Origin: Datnioides undecimradiatus
Lineage: Eukaryota; Chordata; Actinopteri; Lobotiformes; Datnioididae
Assembly: GCA_008933995.1 (NCBI GenBank)
Contig: WARS01000015.1
Location: 12,736,957 to 12,800,956, forward strand
Direction: 5' to 3'
DNA length: 64,000 nucleotides
The notes beneath the pieces are model-generated. The model was not told the origin of the DNA and ran no database searches. It was given only the letters and a program-made list of their open reading frames with translations. Shown here one piece after another: positions 1 through 38,935 of this stretch; positions within the stretch are counted from its first letter, which is position 1; each line of letters starts with the position of its first letter. The position numbers and the translations under genes are program-made.

Positions 1-345
1 GTTTCATCGTATGTGTCATTGGGTGGCAGCAGTGTGTAAAGTCACAACACATTTCTTTGCAATCAATGTAAGACTGAGGTCTGAGAACTGAGGAGCTTAA
101 ACATTTCAAAACAATATGAATTAAACAACAGAATTCAACTTTTCAGCAGACTTTCCTCCAGCAGCTATAGAATCATGAAACTTCAACATGTACTGCGCTG
201 TTTTTTTCAGACCAGACCTTATCCCCCAGCCACCTGTTGCATAAACATGTAGGTCGCTGTGATCAGCTGTGGAATAACTTAGAGGTTATTGTACTTACGC
301 ATCCACTCACTATGACCCCCCCCCAACATTCATCACAAGTCGCAC
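1..345 (-). other. taok3 intron, 5' end (continues off window)
   Basis: Sequence downstream of coding exon 13. A C-run at 314-324 is the only notable feature. No further exon is seen. Confidence 0.8.
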
Positions 346-25465
<25,120 letters not shown>

Positions 25466-25587
25466 TATGGGCTGGACATGGGCTAGGCGCTGGGGACCAC
25501 GCTCACATACACACTACTGCTTGTGCTGCTGCTGCTGCTACCGCCACCAGATGTCCACAACGACGGGCCCGGCATTGGCCAGCTTGA
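25466..25587 (-). promoter_or_regulatory. taok3 5' UTR segment with two upstream ORFs
   Basis: 122 nt leader between the candidate acceptor and the taok3 start. A 30-codon uORF starts at 25575 and stops at TAG 25485-25483. A four-codon uORF (ATG TCC AGC CCA TAA) starts at 25479 and its TAA (25467-25465) shares its last A with the main ATG, giving TAATG. Both uATGs have C at -3 (weak context). Such overlaps often affect reinitiation; the effect here is inferred. Confidence 0.6.
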
Positions 25588-26375
25588 CTTGGGAAACAGA
25601 ATTGTGAAGAAGACAGATGATGAGCAGATAACATTTTTATTGCTGTGCACTGAGCTGGACAAACCGGTGACATTTGATTCCCTTCAGGCTAACTACACAG
25701 ACCCCCTTTAATTTGCAAAGACAAAAACACATCACTTCCTGTGTCTAAGACAATTTTAACTGACCCAAATAAGCAAATGTTAACAATTTATAAACACGTT
25801 TTGAATTACTATTATTAGAGTCAGTGTTATATTGATTGCTATGTACTTAAGAACATGCACTCTAAAGCATTAAATTACATTGACATACACTTGTGCGACC
25901 ACACAGGTCATTGATACCAGAGAACATCTAGACATGTCTGATATAATGTTACAGGCCCTTCAAAGACATTCACATTTGTGTGTGTGTCTGTGTGTAAGTG
26001 TTTTAATGCCTTTCTATGAGTGTATGCATTTGTCTCATGGGCAGCTGATAGGTGAGAAGGCAGGGAAAAGACAGTCATATGATGACAGCTAGCTGTCTAG
26101 TCCTGCTGCTCATCCAAGTCACAGTCACACTTGCTCACGTAAATATACGCACACACACACGCACACACAAAACAATCGACAGCTGAAGCTGAGTCACTGA
26201 TGCATCATTTCCACACACGCACACAGTGCAACACAGTGTTGCCTGTGTTTTGTATCACAAGGCTGCAGCCAAGCCGTCAAGCGTGTACAGATCCTGGACA
26301 CCCTGCTCCAGTTAGCTTCGCTGCACATGCATCACACACACCCGTGCTCGTGCACACACACAGAGTTGCACACCA

Positions 26376-26440
26376 TCTCTCTCTCTCATCCCCTTTTCTT
26401 TCTCTGTCTCTCTCTCTCTCTCTCTCTCTGTCTGTGTCTC
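26376..26440 (+). repeat. (TC)n low-complexity tract
   Basis: ctctctctc runs broken by tgt and ttt; open frames across it are spurious. Confidence 0.9.
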
Positions 26441-28756
26441 TCTGTCTACTATGAAATCTCTGTGCACATCAGCCAGATGCAGCAAGCAAATCTGGCTCCA
26501 AAGACCAGCCCCACACAGAGCAAGCTGACATACAAGCAGAGGCAGCAAGACACACAGGCAGCCAGGCAAAGACGCTAAGCATCAGCATCATCCTAATCCC
26601 ATGCTCTTAAAGGGATCTAAACCATCACACCCACTCCAAAAATATCAGTCTTAGAGTCCTGTGCCCTCAGTTGGTGAGGGCTATTCTTTTAGGCCATATT
26701 ATTTCAATGAGGACTTTGACCAATGTCAGTAAGTTGGGGGTTTTTTTTGTTTATTTTTGTTTGCCTATCTCAATGATGCAATATGTACATTTTGCTATCA
26801 CTATCTAAACTTTCTTAATAAAATCATAAACTGTAAACTGAGACAAAGGGAAGTCATGTGAGATCATTTCCCTTTAACGTTTTGGAAAATAGTAATTCCA
26901 ACAGCCTTGTGATGGCTGTGAGGTGATGATGAACACTCATGTTGTGACTATATAGTAAGGAATTTATGTAATTATGTATTTCCATATGAGCTACCCCTGA
27001 GGCAGATGAGAGCAGTGCATTGGCCATGTGAAGATATAGTTTCTTCTTATGTACAAGGACCTCATAAAGCATCATGCCAACCTGCTGTCATCTACAAAGC
27101 TGCTGTACCATAACATCTAAGCTTTGAGAAAGAGAGCCAGTTGTATTGTAGCCTGACTAAAGTCAATTTCATGGCATTAAGCTTTGATTTCTCTCTGAGA
27201 TGCCCTAGAACATGCTTGGAAAACGGTAAAGTGCTGTCACATAAACAGCCAGCATGGTTTCAGTTTACCTGCTTACATTATGCGAGAGAACACATACAGG
27301 CTTACATTTTTGTTGCCATAAGGCATCTCGAAGTCTGTGACAGAGGCGTGACGAACGGTGAATGAATGGTACGGTACAGCATGGCTTGCATACAGCTTGT
27401 AGGCTGCAGATTCCTCTGTGGTAAAGGCACTTCAATGGAAAATAGTTGGTTACGTTCAAGATGTCTGCTTTTTTCTGTCCTGGTCTGGTTCTTAAACCTG
27501 AGTTTGGACACCAGGGCATTTTTTTGCATCTCATGTTATGTAATAGCAGGTTCATGGGTCAGTGCAAGCTTAGCCTGTAGGCTGAACTTGTAGAATTCTG
27601 GTAGACAAAAATATATAACTGTTATTTACTCATTTATTAATTCACTCATACATTTTCTAATAGAATTCTTACATATTTTGATGGAAACTGGACTGGCATG
27701 TGAATTGGCCACATTAGTTTAATGTCTGATGAGTGAATTATGTTGATATCAGTACCCAACAGCCATAATAAATTGCACCCCACCTCCTGTTAAACAGCTA
27801 TTAAATGTTAGACTTTGTTATGTTGAATGGCTTTTGATAGATGCTTTCCATAATTCTTCTGATATCAGTGGACCTTTTTAGCAGCGAACACTGTAAATTA
27901 GCCATCAGTTTAAAACTCTGTTGTTTTATTAATGTGCACATTATCTTAATTCAAGCAGAGTAATTCAATTATAGGCATATGTAACAAAGCAGGTCCCGCA
28001 AGAAAGCCATGCTGTGTTTCTATTTGCATGTGTATGCTTGTGTATTTACTGTGTGCATGTGTGTGTTTGTTTGTTTTCTGTTCACCTACAGTATGAACTT
28101 GTGTGTGCCTGTGTGTGTTAGTGAATCTGTCCATTTGTCTGTGTGACTTCTGGTTGCATCAGCCCTGTCTGTCTCTCATCTCTCCTGCTTGAGCTCTCTA
28201 GATAGCTGCTGAAATAAAGCCTGACACAACCCTGCATCTCAGCTCTCTCCTATCAAACACACACACAAACAGTATGACTATTCTGCTTCTACTTATAGAA
28301 AAAGAGACAAGAAAAAAGACTACAAAAAAGGTGATAAGAAGATTGGACTGAGAAAAAAAGATGAAAAGATTTAAAAGACACAAGACAGAAGAGGAGAAAA
28401 GACAAAGAAAGAAGATTCAGACAGACAGTCATACAGAGAGACAGACTTACTGAGAGTCAGAGAGCAGTTTTACACCATGTAAAAGAGCTTTGAACCTAAA
28501 CCACAATGGTGGAAGTAGTCAGCGGGCGAGTAAAAGACAGATAAAAATGGAACACATGAACACTGAAGTCATGTGATCACTCTGGAGACTGTGCACACCT
28601 CCCTCTCACCCTCTTTTCCACTTTCTCCTCCTCCTCCTCCTTTTCCTCTTCTCCTCTAAGATGTGTGAAGTGATGCAACGTGGCAACAACAGGTTGTAAC
28701 ACAGGAGCTTGGTAAAGCTGTTACTAGTACTGCAAAGCCCAATGTTTGGACAGTTC

Positions 28757-28816
<60 letters not shown>

Positions 28817-28822
28817 TGTGAG
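28757..28822 (+). repeat. Long (GT)n microsatellite
   Basis: Over 25 uninterrupted GT units followed by tttgtgtgagtgtg, the longest simple repeat in the window. Confidence 0.95.
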
Positions 28823-28902
28823 TGTGGTTACTGTGCATCTATGAATGGTATTGTGCTGAGAGAGAGCTGATTAGGCAAATGGCTTAGACAGATTAAATGC
28901 TT

Positions 28903-28988
28903 GGTGTGTGTGTGTGTGTGTGAATTCTTTACTCTATGTGCACTACCACACGCCAATGTATTTAACAGTACTTAAGTGCAGGTGTGCA

Positions 28989-29024
<36 letters not shown>
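28903..29024 (+). repeat. Two further (GT)n tracts
   Basis: (GT)n at about 28905-28922 and at 28990-29024, separated by unique sequence. Confidence 0.9.
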
Positions 29025-29027
<3 letters not shown>

Positions 29028-30477
29028 AATAACGAGCGCCTTGCATGCAAACAATGGTGTCTGAGTGAGCAAACCAGACGTGTGTGAGTGTGTGGGTTAC
29101 AGTCGGGGTGGCTTATGGTGCTCAAAGATTTGCTATACAATAAGGTATATAACAAAAAAAAACAATTATACATAAAAGAAATTACATGGTTCTTACCAAT
29201 CTGGCCTGGACTACACACACACGCGTGTACGCATATACACTCAAAAACACACACAAACACACAAACAGCTGAGAATACTGTAGGAGTCAATGTTTTTGAA
29301 GAACAATGAAAAGAGAAATTTCAAAGCATAATGTGAATTTACTATTACATCCCTGCATTTTATTCTGACATCTGTGGTGGAAAAACATTGAGAGTCACTC
29401 AGTAACCACTGTCTGATATCTAATACGTCACACAAGCCAGGACAATTCATTTTTAAGTTGGTAAATGCAACCTTGTAGACCTAATGTTCTCCAACTCTGG
29501 TGGCTGTATCTGTACATTAACACATGCCTGCATACATGTGATAAATGTGGAACAAAGTTCAACATGAATACACACAAGCAGAAATAGACAAAAACAAATA
29601 CTCTACACCCTCACACCCTAAGGCCCCCTGTTGGTGCAGTTATGACTAATTGATGTACCAAGATGTTGTTGCAGGACCAAGTCCATCAGGCTGGTGGATA
29701 TGATGGTATACCATGTGCTCCACCAGACATATCTAAATGGGACATAATATTGTCTACTCTTGGTCAATGATACACAAGAATATGAAATATGTCCCATTTA
29801 AATGATGTAGAAATGTAAATGTGATTATCAATATTGACTATGTTTGTGTATGTATATCTTTGAAAGAACAATATAGATGGATGAAGTCTGATGCTGGTCA
29901 TAAAAACACTGGGAACAAATTAAAACTGTCCACAACATTTTGAACTGAATCATATTCCCATTTAATCACAAGTTATGGCAAAACTTGAGAAGGAGATAGT
30001 GTTTAGTTAGTTTAGACAATTTTGCTTTATTTTCTCTTTTTAACAACTATATTCTTTCAACAAATTTCTTTAAAACCATAAACTGTGAGATAATTTTGGT
30101 ATATGCATGTATTGAGAGTGCAAAGAAATCACACCATTACGCCAGTGAGAGCACACAAGTGTCCATATGTGTTCATCAGTTTGTGTGTGTGTGTATGTGC
30201 GTGTATAGTCAGGGGGTTTAGCGGCTTACTGGCCCCCCTACCGGCTTTAGGCAGGAACAGGAATTAGGCAGACTGTGGGAATTCTTACTGGGATTAAAAT
30301 CACCAGCTCTAATCAGAAACGGAAAAAAAGAACTGGTAAATCTGCCAAATTGTGTGTTAAGACATAGTGTGAGGGCAGTGTGTGTGTAAAAGAGAAAAAG
30401 AATAAGAATTACGTAATGATTCAGTTCTCTTAACTCCTATCATGACATTATGGAGACCAGGCTTAGAGCTTTGAAGT

Positions 30478-30709
30478 TTTGTATATGTGTGTGTGCGTGT
30501 GTGTGGTGTGTGTGTGTGAGTGATGGGGCATATATATGTACGAGTGAATAATTAAGCCTGGATCATACACACAGAAAAAAATGAAAATCACTGCATTTCA
30601 GTAACCCTGTCTAATAAAAACTTAAAGACTGCGACTCTGATAGACTCTCACATCTCAGAGTGCAAGATCCCTGAAGAGTACTGAATGCCTATGTGTGACG
30701 TGTACACGC

Positions 30710-30746
<37 letters not shown>

Positions 30747-30748
30747 TC
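30478..30748 (+). repeat. (GT)n tracts
   Basis: Interrupted GT tract at about 30480-30520 and a clean one at 30709-30746. Confidence 0.9.
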
Positions 30749-32532
30749 TGTGCATGCCTCCTGCATGACATTAAATGGGTCAACTTTACTGTGAATGATA
30801 GAGAAGCCTATTTCAACGCTCAGTGCTGGGTTATATGGTGATGAGTAGCCAATTTCAAAGGCCAAATGTGATAGGATTTTCTTTATTAAAGGAAAATCTA
30901 AAGTGGCTCTTCCCCCTGTGAATCAACAACATGGCCACCCAAGGATAGCATTGATGTATAAATACAAACACACTTAAAACCATAAGAGCACAATAGTTTA
31001 ATGGTAACCTCAATTCTCCTATGTAATATGACATGTGTCAAGTGTTTTTCTTTATTTTTTTGAAAAATATTTGTTTTCTCAATTTGTGTGTATTTGAACA
31101 GTGCGCATTTTGCTACATTCAATCAGCAGAGAGGAAGATGGAATTCAAGCATATTTTGTACACATCTCTAGTGCCCTAAAAGCCTAATTGAACAAATAAG
31201 TATGTAGGTGTGGAACACACAGTGTGGAAGGCCTTTATGTTGCAGTGAGCTTTCTTGTGGACTTGACTGAGGAATAGGTCAGCCTAGGCCAGTCTGAACT
31301 TCACAGGTACTCTACCCTCAAGTTTACCACTTTGTTAGTGAGGGGAAGTTCATAGAGTTGAAAGTAGCCCTTGTCTTGCCCAGAGGGTTGTTCTTGTAAC
31401 CCAAATTGTTGTCCTTTACCACACCCAATCCCTACAAGCTCTTTTCCCCACTCATGGTGTGACTCAAAAGCAAGATTTGCCAACGGCTCAGAAAGTACAC
31501 ACAAGTACACACACATACACAAACACACGCACACACTTGACTTCCCACTAAATCCAATGGTTGTTGTTGGCTCTACATGTGATGATGACAAGTTGAAATA
31601 AAGATTTACATCACATCAATCACTAAGGGTTGAATATTCCCGCGCAAGACAAAACCTTCTATGAAAATTAAAGAAAAACTTTTTAAAGCTAAATAAAAAG
31701 TGTATTTTTTGAAGAAAGTGGTTTGAAAAAAAAATTGCAATTCAGTGCTGGCATTGTTTGGAAAAACCCCCACAATGAGTATGGTTTCCACTTAAATATT
31801 AAGACTGATGTGGGTGTGGGTGCAGAGTTTTAATGTAAAATATAATGTCAATGATCAAACTAGTTACATACTGTCAACAGCTGAACTGTTAAGAGCTAGC
31901 AGGCCTTTGGTTTTAAGTATCACAGTTTCTTTTTTTGCATTCTGCCAACAAGAAGCGCCAAATACTTATGTTGCAGCAGTGCCCTCACACAGGAGTTAAC
32001 ATGTGCATGCACACACAGACAAGTTGAGGAAGCCATGGTATACAGAAGGCCAAAGAAATGTTTCCTCCTTTCAGACTTAGCTTTAATTCAGTGCGACAGA
32101 AGGTTGGCTAGCTGTTATGTACATCAGAGAGCTGGCAGGGCAGCAGGTTTTCATTACGAGGTAAACAAGACCCAGTTTACAGTACAGTCGGCTGATGCCT
32201 GTGCTGTCTGTACAAATGCAGCAGAAAGGGGATTCTGACATACACCTACAAAAACACTAATACCTTTACAGTACAAAGAGTAAAACAGTGAACAGCAGGG
32301 TGACCTAAACAAGACAAGCACGAGTTGGTCTGTTGGATACCTACATATGCGTCAGACATTTTGCTTAGTTAACGATTTGCTATGCTGAAATTGCATTAAG
32401 ACAGTTTAAAAAAAAATAAAAATGTTGGCACAAAAAAACAACAATCAAAGAACAGATGAGGTGATGTGATAAAGCATGATGCGGTGTCCTAATACAGACA
32501 TCTAATAGACTAGATTGTGTCAGAGAGCCTAC

Positions 32533-32673
32533 CTGTAGAAAATGGGTGAAGGGGGATGTCAGACTAGATTCTTTCTCCTTGCTCTCCCGCACTCCCTCTC
32601 TCTCTCCTTTTCCTAGTTGAAGTCCAGTGTTGATGTCTTGCCGCCTTTCCTCATGACTGGAATGATAGTGTAC
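32533..32673 (-). other. taok3: Probable non-coding 5' exon of taok3
   Basis: 141 nt bounded by a good acceptor (TCTCTACCTCAG) and donor (CTACAG|GTAGGC) on the taok3 strand, upstream of the start-codon exon. It resembles no protein. It contains a 13-codon uORF from ATG 32654-32652 (G at -3) to TAG 32615-32613. Assigned by position and splice signals only; transcript data are lacking. Confidence 0.45.
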
Positions 32674-34318
32674 CTGAGGTAGAGATAAGAGGAAACAAAA
32701 CATATTTTAAAAAAAGATGAGTCAAAGGTGAATTGAGCCATTGAAAACGAATCACCTATATTGATATTTTTCCCAAAGCTTCCAACAATTCCAACTTGCG
32801 ATATGTGGATATGCTTGTTTTCTTAGTCTCTTCTGATTGCAAATACCTGTAGGCTTTAGATAAAACAAGCAATTTAATCTTTTAGAAAATCTGATCAGTA
32901 TTACTCCCCATTTTATACACAATTTGATTAAGAAAAATATTTTCTTATGTTCTGTTCTTGTTGTTTTTATTTTGCTTATCACTCAGATACAGGCTTCCCA
33001 GACACAGGACTTTGAGCATTACACTGTTGCTTTACAGCACAAAGTGCCGCTTTGTAGCACAGAGTAGCAAGAAGCAGGTGATGTTTCTCCAATGCAAACA
33101 GAGGAAGAGCTTTCAAATTTCCCCCACAATAGCAGATGGTGGAATGACTCAACAGCCAATGAAAATCTCCTTAATGACTGTCAGTTATTATCCTCTCAAC
33201 AACTCCAGGACCCACAGAAATGATCCCTTCTTTTTGTCAGCTTCAGGAAAGACGACAACATTTTTGCCACTATTTCTCCCACAACAGAAAGCTGAGAGGA
33301 AACACAGCCTTAATTCTTAGATACACAATGAATTGAAGCTGTTGTGTAAGGTAATGGCCGTCATTTGTCTCAATCAGTTGATATCAATTAACTTAAACTT
33401 AAAATATGGTACTAACTATCTTAGTATTTCATACAATGATCCAGAAACCATCTTCCGGTGATTTATTTTCTACACTTGATGTCCATGTTCAGGACCACAG
33501 AGAGCCCAAATTTTATCCCAGAATGCACTGAGAAGACAGCATCCCTAACTAATTGTCTTGCGTTTTTTTCCGTGCATCCTTTTTGCAACATCTTCTTTCT
33601 TTCCCTTTCAAATACTTAAGTTCAAGGACACTACACACATCGCACTGGACAAACACAAGCTTGCAAACACACAGCATACCCACACAAACACATCAAATCT
33701 GAGCGAGTTGTTCTGACAGCAGAGTGCCATCAGCTACTGGACTGTGTTTCTTTGTGACAAGCAGGTGGTGTGGCATCAACCGCATTACCAGTGAACACAA
33801 CTTGACCCTGAACTATACACACAGTCACTTACAAGACCAGGACACAATCAAACAAACTGTTGTCCACAAGCAACCTGACAATCAGAGAATACAGCAGATC
33901 CATTGTTCAATATGTAAATGACCTAGTGACCTTTGCTTTGAGACACTAAATTCCTGTGTGTAATTAAACTGGAACAGCTTTTTTCATCCTCCCCACGACC
34001 TCTCCTGTTTTATCAGTTTTTCACCCTGCCCTCTTGTCTTATTGGTTTTACCCTCCACTCTGTCTCAACCTCCTCCTCTCTTTCCAATTGTGCTGAACGG
34101 CAGATTGAGTGTTCAGAGGAACCACATTCAATAATAAAACAAGGAGTGAGGATGGAGGGATGAAAGAAGAGGTACAAAAATGTATCGGGCCCTTTCGAGT
34201 GTCCCTGAATGATTTATAACACATACTGACGCTTGCATGAGCCTCTGGGGAATTTGTGGCTGCACTTCTCCTCCTCCTCACTCACTCCACCCTGCTTGGC
34301 CTTTGCAATGAACAAGAG

Positions 34319-34347
34319 AAAGAGATAGAGAGATAGATAGATAGATA
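34319..34347 (+). repeat. (GATA)n microsatellite
   Basis: gagatagatagatagataag, about five units. Confidence 0.85.
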
Positions 34348-35163
34348 AGTATAAAAAGTCCATCTTCAAGAAGCTAATTTTCAAAATACAATCTCCTCTT
34401 AATTATTTTATTCTCAATTAATCTGCCAATTACTTTCTTGAGTAGGAACATAATTGTTTTCCTAAGAAAATGTGATAAAATATTAAATAGGCCATGTTAG
34501 AAGTTACCAGAGGCCAAGGTTCAAATATCTTGTTTTCTTGCTTTGTCAGACAATGCGTCCAAAACCCAAATACGCATCCATTAGAAAATTAGAAAATGGC
34601 CCCACTGGATCCAAGCATGACAGAAGGATCTGTAACATCACATCGCTGCACAAGGTGCCTACTTTTAAGGGGAGTGCAGGTTTTTTTTGCTTGTTTTAGG
34701 CTCAGTCATGCAACGATTTCAGTGCACCTTCTACAAACAACCTGCTACAAAACATATCCAGGCTGACTGTTGATATTAAGTTTTACAGAATCCTAATTTT
34801 TCTGATTCATAATGTTAAATTATTGAACTGATACAAGCATGATAGAAACAGTTGAAAGAATATAAAATGAAACTAGGCACGCAAGATGTCATAGTGAACA
34901 GTAATGGCATGAGAAGAGAGAAAAGTAAAAACAACAGCATAATAGAATGAGACAATCCAAAGTCTGCAAAGTGAAAATTAAAGCCAGCAATGATCTACTT
35001 CCTGATTTTCTGCATTTTTAGGTTAATATTAAGCTGCTTTTCACAGACAACTTGGTCAAACTAATTTAATTGGATAGTGCTCACCATGCACTTTACAAAC
35101 TACAATCATTAGTAGAAATAGTACAGATAGAAAACATGAAGTTACGGAGAAAAAACATATTTC

Positions 35164-35190
35164 TGTGTGTGTGTGTGTGGGGGGGGGGGT
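35164..35190 (+). repeat. (GT)n followed by a G run
   Basis: tgtgtgtgtgtgtg then at least ten G. Confidence 0.9.
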
Positions 35191-36261
35191 GTCTATCCTT
35201 GAGAGAGTGAGCTTCAGACCTCAGCCAGATCATCACAGAAAATTCTTACTTCTTCCAAGGCCTGTGGGGTTAAGGTCAGGCAGTACTACCACAGGCTTTC
35301 TGATGAAGTTTGTTGGTGCACTGGCTAATGATAAAAATCCAACTCCTACTTTCCGTTCCTCCTGTTACATGACACACACTGTGATATGAATCATAAATCC
35401 TGAGTCACAAGCCGTCAATTTCCGAGGCTGAACTTGGCTGTGAAAACTGTTTCAGCAACCTTGTATTGCATTACTGTTCTTGGGTAAAATAATCCAATAG
35501 AACAGCTTTCAGAGGGACTAGCCAAACAATTCATCAAGCTGGATGTGATATTGGGTATCAAACAAGGACTTTTGCCAAGTTCAGACTTCTTTCTGTTTTA
35601 TTTTTCTCATACAGATTTCCAAGAGTTCATGAAATGTTGGCCAACAAACTGGCTGTTGCAGAACTACCCAGGGAATTCAGAAAAATTGTCTATGGTCTTC
35701 AGTAGATGACAAATGTTGAACTGACTCACTTTTGGGTGTGAAAATTGCTTTTAAATCTATGTTAATTTGCCCTACAAAGACATATACAAGTGGTTTAATC
35801 ATTCCCTTTATTAAATATGGATTTGCCTGAATTTAATACATAAGAATGAGATTCAATGTTCACAAATTCAACACTTGAGGATTCCCAAAGGGCTTGATGA
35901 TGACAACTGAGGTGGGCTTCTGATGAGTCATGCTGGAGGTAGGTGTGCTTTAAATCACACATCCCTTAGTGAAATACTGCTTTAAATAAAGCTGAGACAA
36001 CCAAATATGAGGCGATTTTCACAATACGCAAAATTCTCCCCGGATGAAAATAAACTAATCCACTGAGATAGAAAGAAACTAAACATTATGTCCTGATTAT
36101 CCTGCCAGGGTGGCATGGTGTGGATTTTTATAGCAGTGACTCATTTTCACAGAGTGAAGAATATACACTCACACTCTCTCTCTCTAAAGCAGGATTTGGA
36201 GACTTCAGGGCAGCTCTCATCTCAGGAGCTTAGTGACACTATTGAGACATGCATGCATACA

Positions 36262-36283
36262 AACACACACACACACACACACA
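36262..36283 (+). repeat. (CA)n microsatellite
   Basis: About ten CA units. Confidence 0.9.
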
Positions 36284-38525
36284 TACAGTAAAGACTGTTA
36301 CCTTCTCAGACTAGCTTTGGGGCTAATGCCAACATAAATGTGGGTGTTGGTGGATTGAGGGACAAATACGAGACAAATAAGTGGCCTATCTACTAACTTA
36401 AAACCCTGGGCCAACTCTAAATCTGTAGTTTATTTGAAGTGATTTCCTCTTGTTGCCTTATAGCAAAAAACAGCCCAAAAACCTTACAATGGCTACTTCA
36501 CTCATGTTGTGGATATTTTAAAGTTGAACTTAGCCCCAATGATCTTTTACGGCCCTCTACATTTTCATCTTGCACGAGAATACTGGTCAGTATTCTCAGT
36601 TTCTTTCAGTTTCGTTGAGGAAAACTTTTTAACGAGATTACACTTAAAAAAAAAACTATGAAACAAGTCATCAAATTTGTGAAGTCATAACACTAGTCAA
36701 CAGCAGAAGACTGCCTGACTATAGAGAGCAATCACCAACAGAGTGCGCATTTGACCTGCCATGTGTCACTATTCAGGGAATTGAATGATTGGATAAAGAG
36801 TTTTATATTTTCATAAATACGTCTACCTTTCTTCCTAAGAGTTAGATAAGTAGATTGATACTGCTCTTATATATGTGTGGAAAATAAAAAGCTGAAACAA
36901 AGAGCTTAGTTTACAATCAACACAAAAATAGCTTGCCAGCCATTCTGGCTCTACGTAAAGGTGAAATCAGGTGAATGAGCCTGCCAGCCCCACTACACCT
37001 CAATAATTAACACACATCATCTTTACTGAATTTTTAAATGTAAATGTAAAAAGCACACATCAGATTGCAGGACATTTCTGGAGTTACCTTTTTTCAAGCA
37101 AATGCATTTAACGCTAAGCTTACAACAATGTGCATGGTGCAAAAACCCTCCCCTCACTATACATGTCAATAAGTGGATTAGTTCTTGATGGTGGCAAGCC
37201 AAATCATTCACACATCTAGATTAAACAGAAGAGTGGAGCTCGTCTTTTGACTGAGAGCATTAGGTCAGCATCAGTCTTAATCTCCATATTGATGAAGGGA
37301 AAAGCCACTTTCAATGATGCAGACTTATATGGTCTTACAAAGTGTAGAGTAGCACAAGCACAAATAGAACACATGAAAGCCTGAGAAACGTGAGAAACGT
37401 TCTCATACTGTTTTTTCTCCTCACACAAAGCCATATGTAGGATTTATTTGTAAGGTGGCAGCTATGCAATATTAAGCTGGCCTAGGGCAGTTTGTGAGGT
37501 GTTTGGGAATAGCTAGGGGCTGTGGGGGAAAGATAATCCATCTCCATTATGGAGCTTTGGACTACAGTGCACTATGGCACTGTCATTAAACTTCAAAATA
37601 TCATTATACTTATGGTTTTATCACTCACGCATACAAATACCACTATACATGCACAAGAAAAATGTTAGAGGGATCTCTAACATTATCTATGTAACTAGAT
37701 TTACATACAGCTATTTGTTTTAAAGCAAAATGATACGTCATATAGTTGGTAAGTTGACATTATTTAATTAACTGATTAATCATTATATGAAACATAGTTT
37801 GTCAACTCAGTACATACCACTGGTGAATATCTTTGAAACAGGCCATTATGACACTGTCCTGCTCAAAGTAAATAGTTGTTCTTTCACCCTCTCAGTGACA
37901 AAACAGAGAATGATCATTACAGCAAAACTTAACATTTCAGAGATAATCTAACATACAGGCATATGTTGGGGATATCTCACACGCATACGTATAGCTTTGG
38001 TGACACATTTTGGCACACACAGAGCAACCCTTATTCAGCTTTTCAGAGCAATCCCATGAATCCAGAACGGTCAGAATGTGTGTGTGCGTGTGTGTGTTCT
38101 ACCCTCCAGAGTGAAGCCTGGAGTTTTCTCTATTAAAGCCATTCATCCTCTCTGGCAACTATCACTGCTCACGCATTTTCAGCTGAGCTTTTTTTCAACC
38201 TGGTCAATAGTGTGTGTGGTCCACTGTTTTGCTTTTCCAAAAACCAACACAGTCTTTCTAACACGTGAACTCAATCTCAGTACTGTCTTTTTCCAAGCCC
38301 CTCCCCCTTGAATAAATACAAACATTCACACACACTGACTGAATGAAACAAGCAAACACAGTAAGTGCAGTGTCACAGAGCGCCGTCACTGGGCTGTTCA
38401 ATTATTCAACAGTCCCTTACAGACAATTTTGCACATCAGAGAAAGTAAGGGAGGAGGAGCAGGGGGTTGCTCATGGGTATCACTAATGGGGATTGAGTGT
38501 TACATTTGATCAACAGGTTACTGAC

Positions 38526-38526
<1 letters not shown>

Positions 38527-38556
<30 letters not shown>
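38527..38556 (+). repeat. (CA)n microsatellite
   Basis: About 14 CA units. Confidence 0.9.
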
Positions 38557-38559
<3 letters not shown>

Positions 38560-38763
38560 CAGGATAGAGAGCTGAAAAGTTCAATAGCATCACATTTTGC
38601 TAGAGAAGTTGTAACTGAACAAATACAGGTAACCAGATACAGAACTGCTTCACTTTTAAAAGCAGAAGGCTACATGTCCTTTTATATGACATACACTGTA
38701 ATGTAATATACCCACAGACTTGACAGTGATTGTTATCGCTCTTAAACTGTTTATAAAAGGATT

Positions 38764-38935
38764 TGAGAGGCAGTAGCTCAGGTGGTTGAACAAGCTGGCC
38801 TTTCATTGTTGGGCTGATCCAACAATGAAGGACATTGCTGCATCAACATTGCAGGATCATCTGAATGAAGGAAACTGGAAAAACAGGCAAGGCAGGGATG
38901 TGCCTGATAACCACCTGGATAAAGTGCAATAAAAA
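38764..38935 (+). mobile_element. Possible SINE fragment with tRNA-like head
   Basis: gaggcagtagctcaggtggt resembles the A-box head of common teleost tRNA-derived SINEs (gcagtagctcagt..). The tail ends ataaagtgcaataaaaac. The B box is not clear, so the copy is diverged or partial. Confidence 0.4.

Larger units (their letters stand above)
25588..32532 (-). other. taok3 5' UTR intron, 6.9 kb
   Basis: Dense in simple repeats: a (TC)n tract at 26376-26440 and a cluster of GT tracts from 28.0 to 30.75 kb. A purine-rich stretch lies at 28290-28450. No exon or gene recognised. Confidence 0.7.

Noticed and set aside
26200-26578. Open frames on both strands over the (TC)n tract
   Set aside because: Simple-repeat translation (SLSLSL / RERERE).
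28700-30750. Regularly spaced repeats considered as a CRISPR-like or satellite array
   Set aside because: They are independent GT microsatellites without a constant repeat unit or spacing, in vertebrate DNA.
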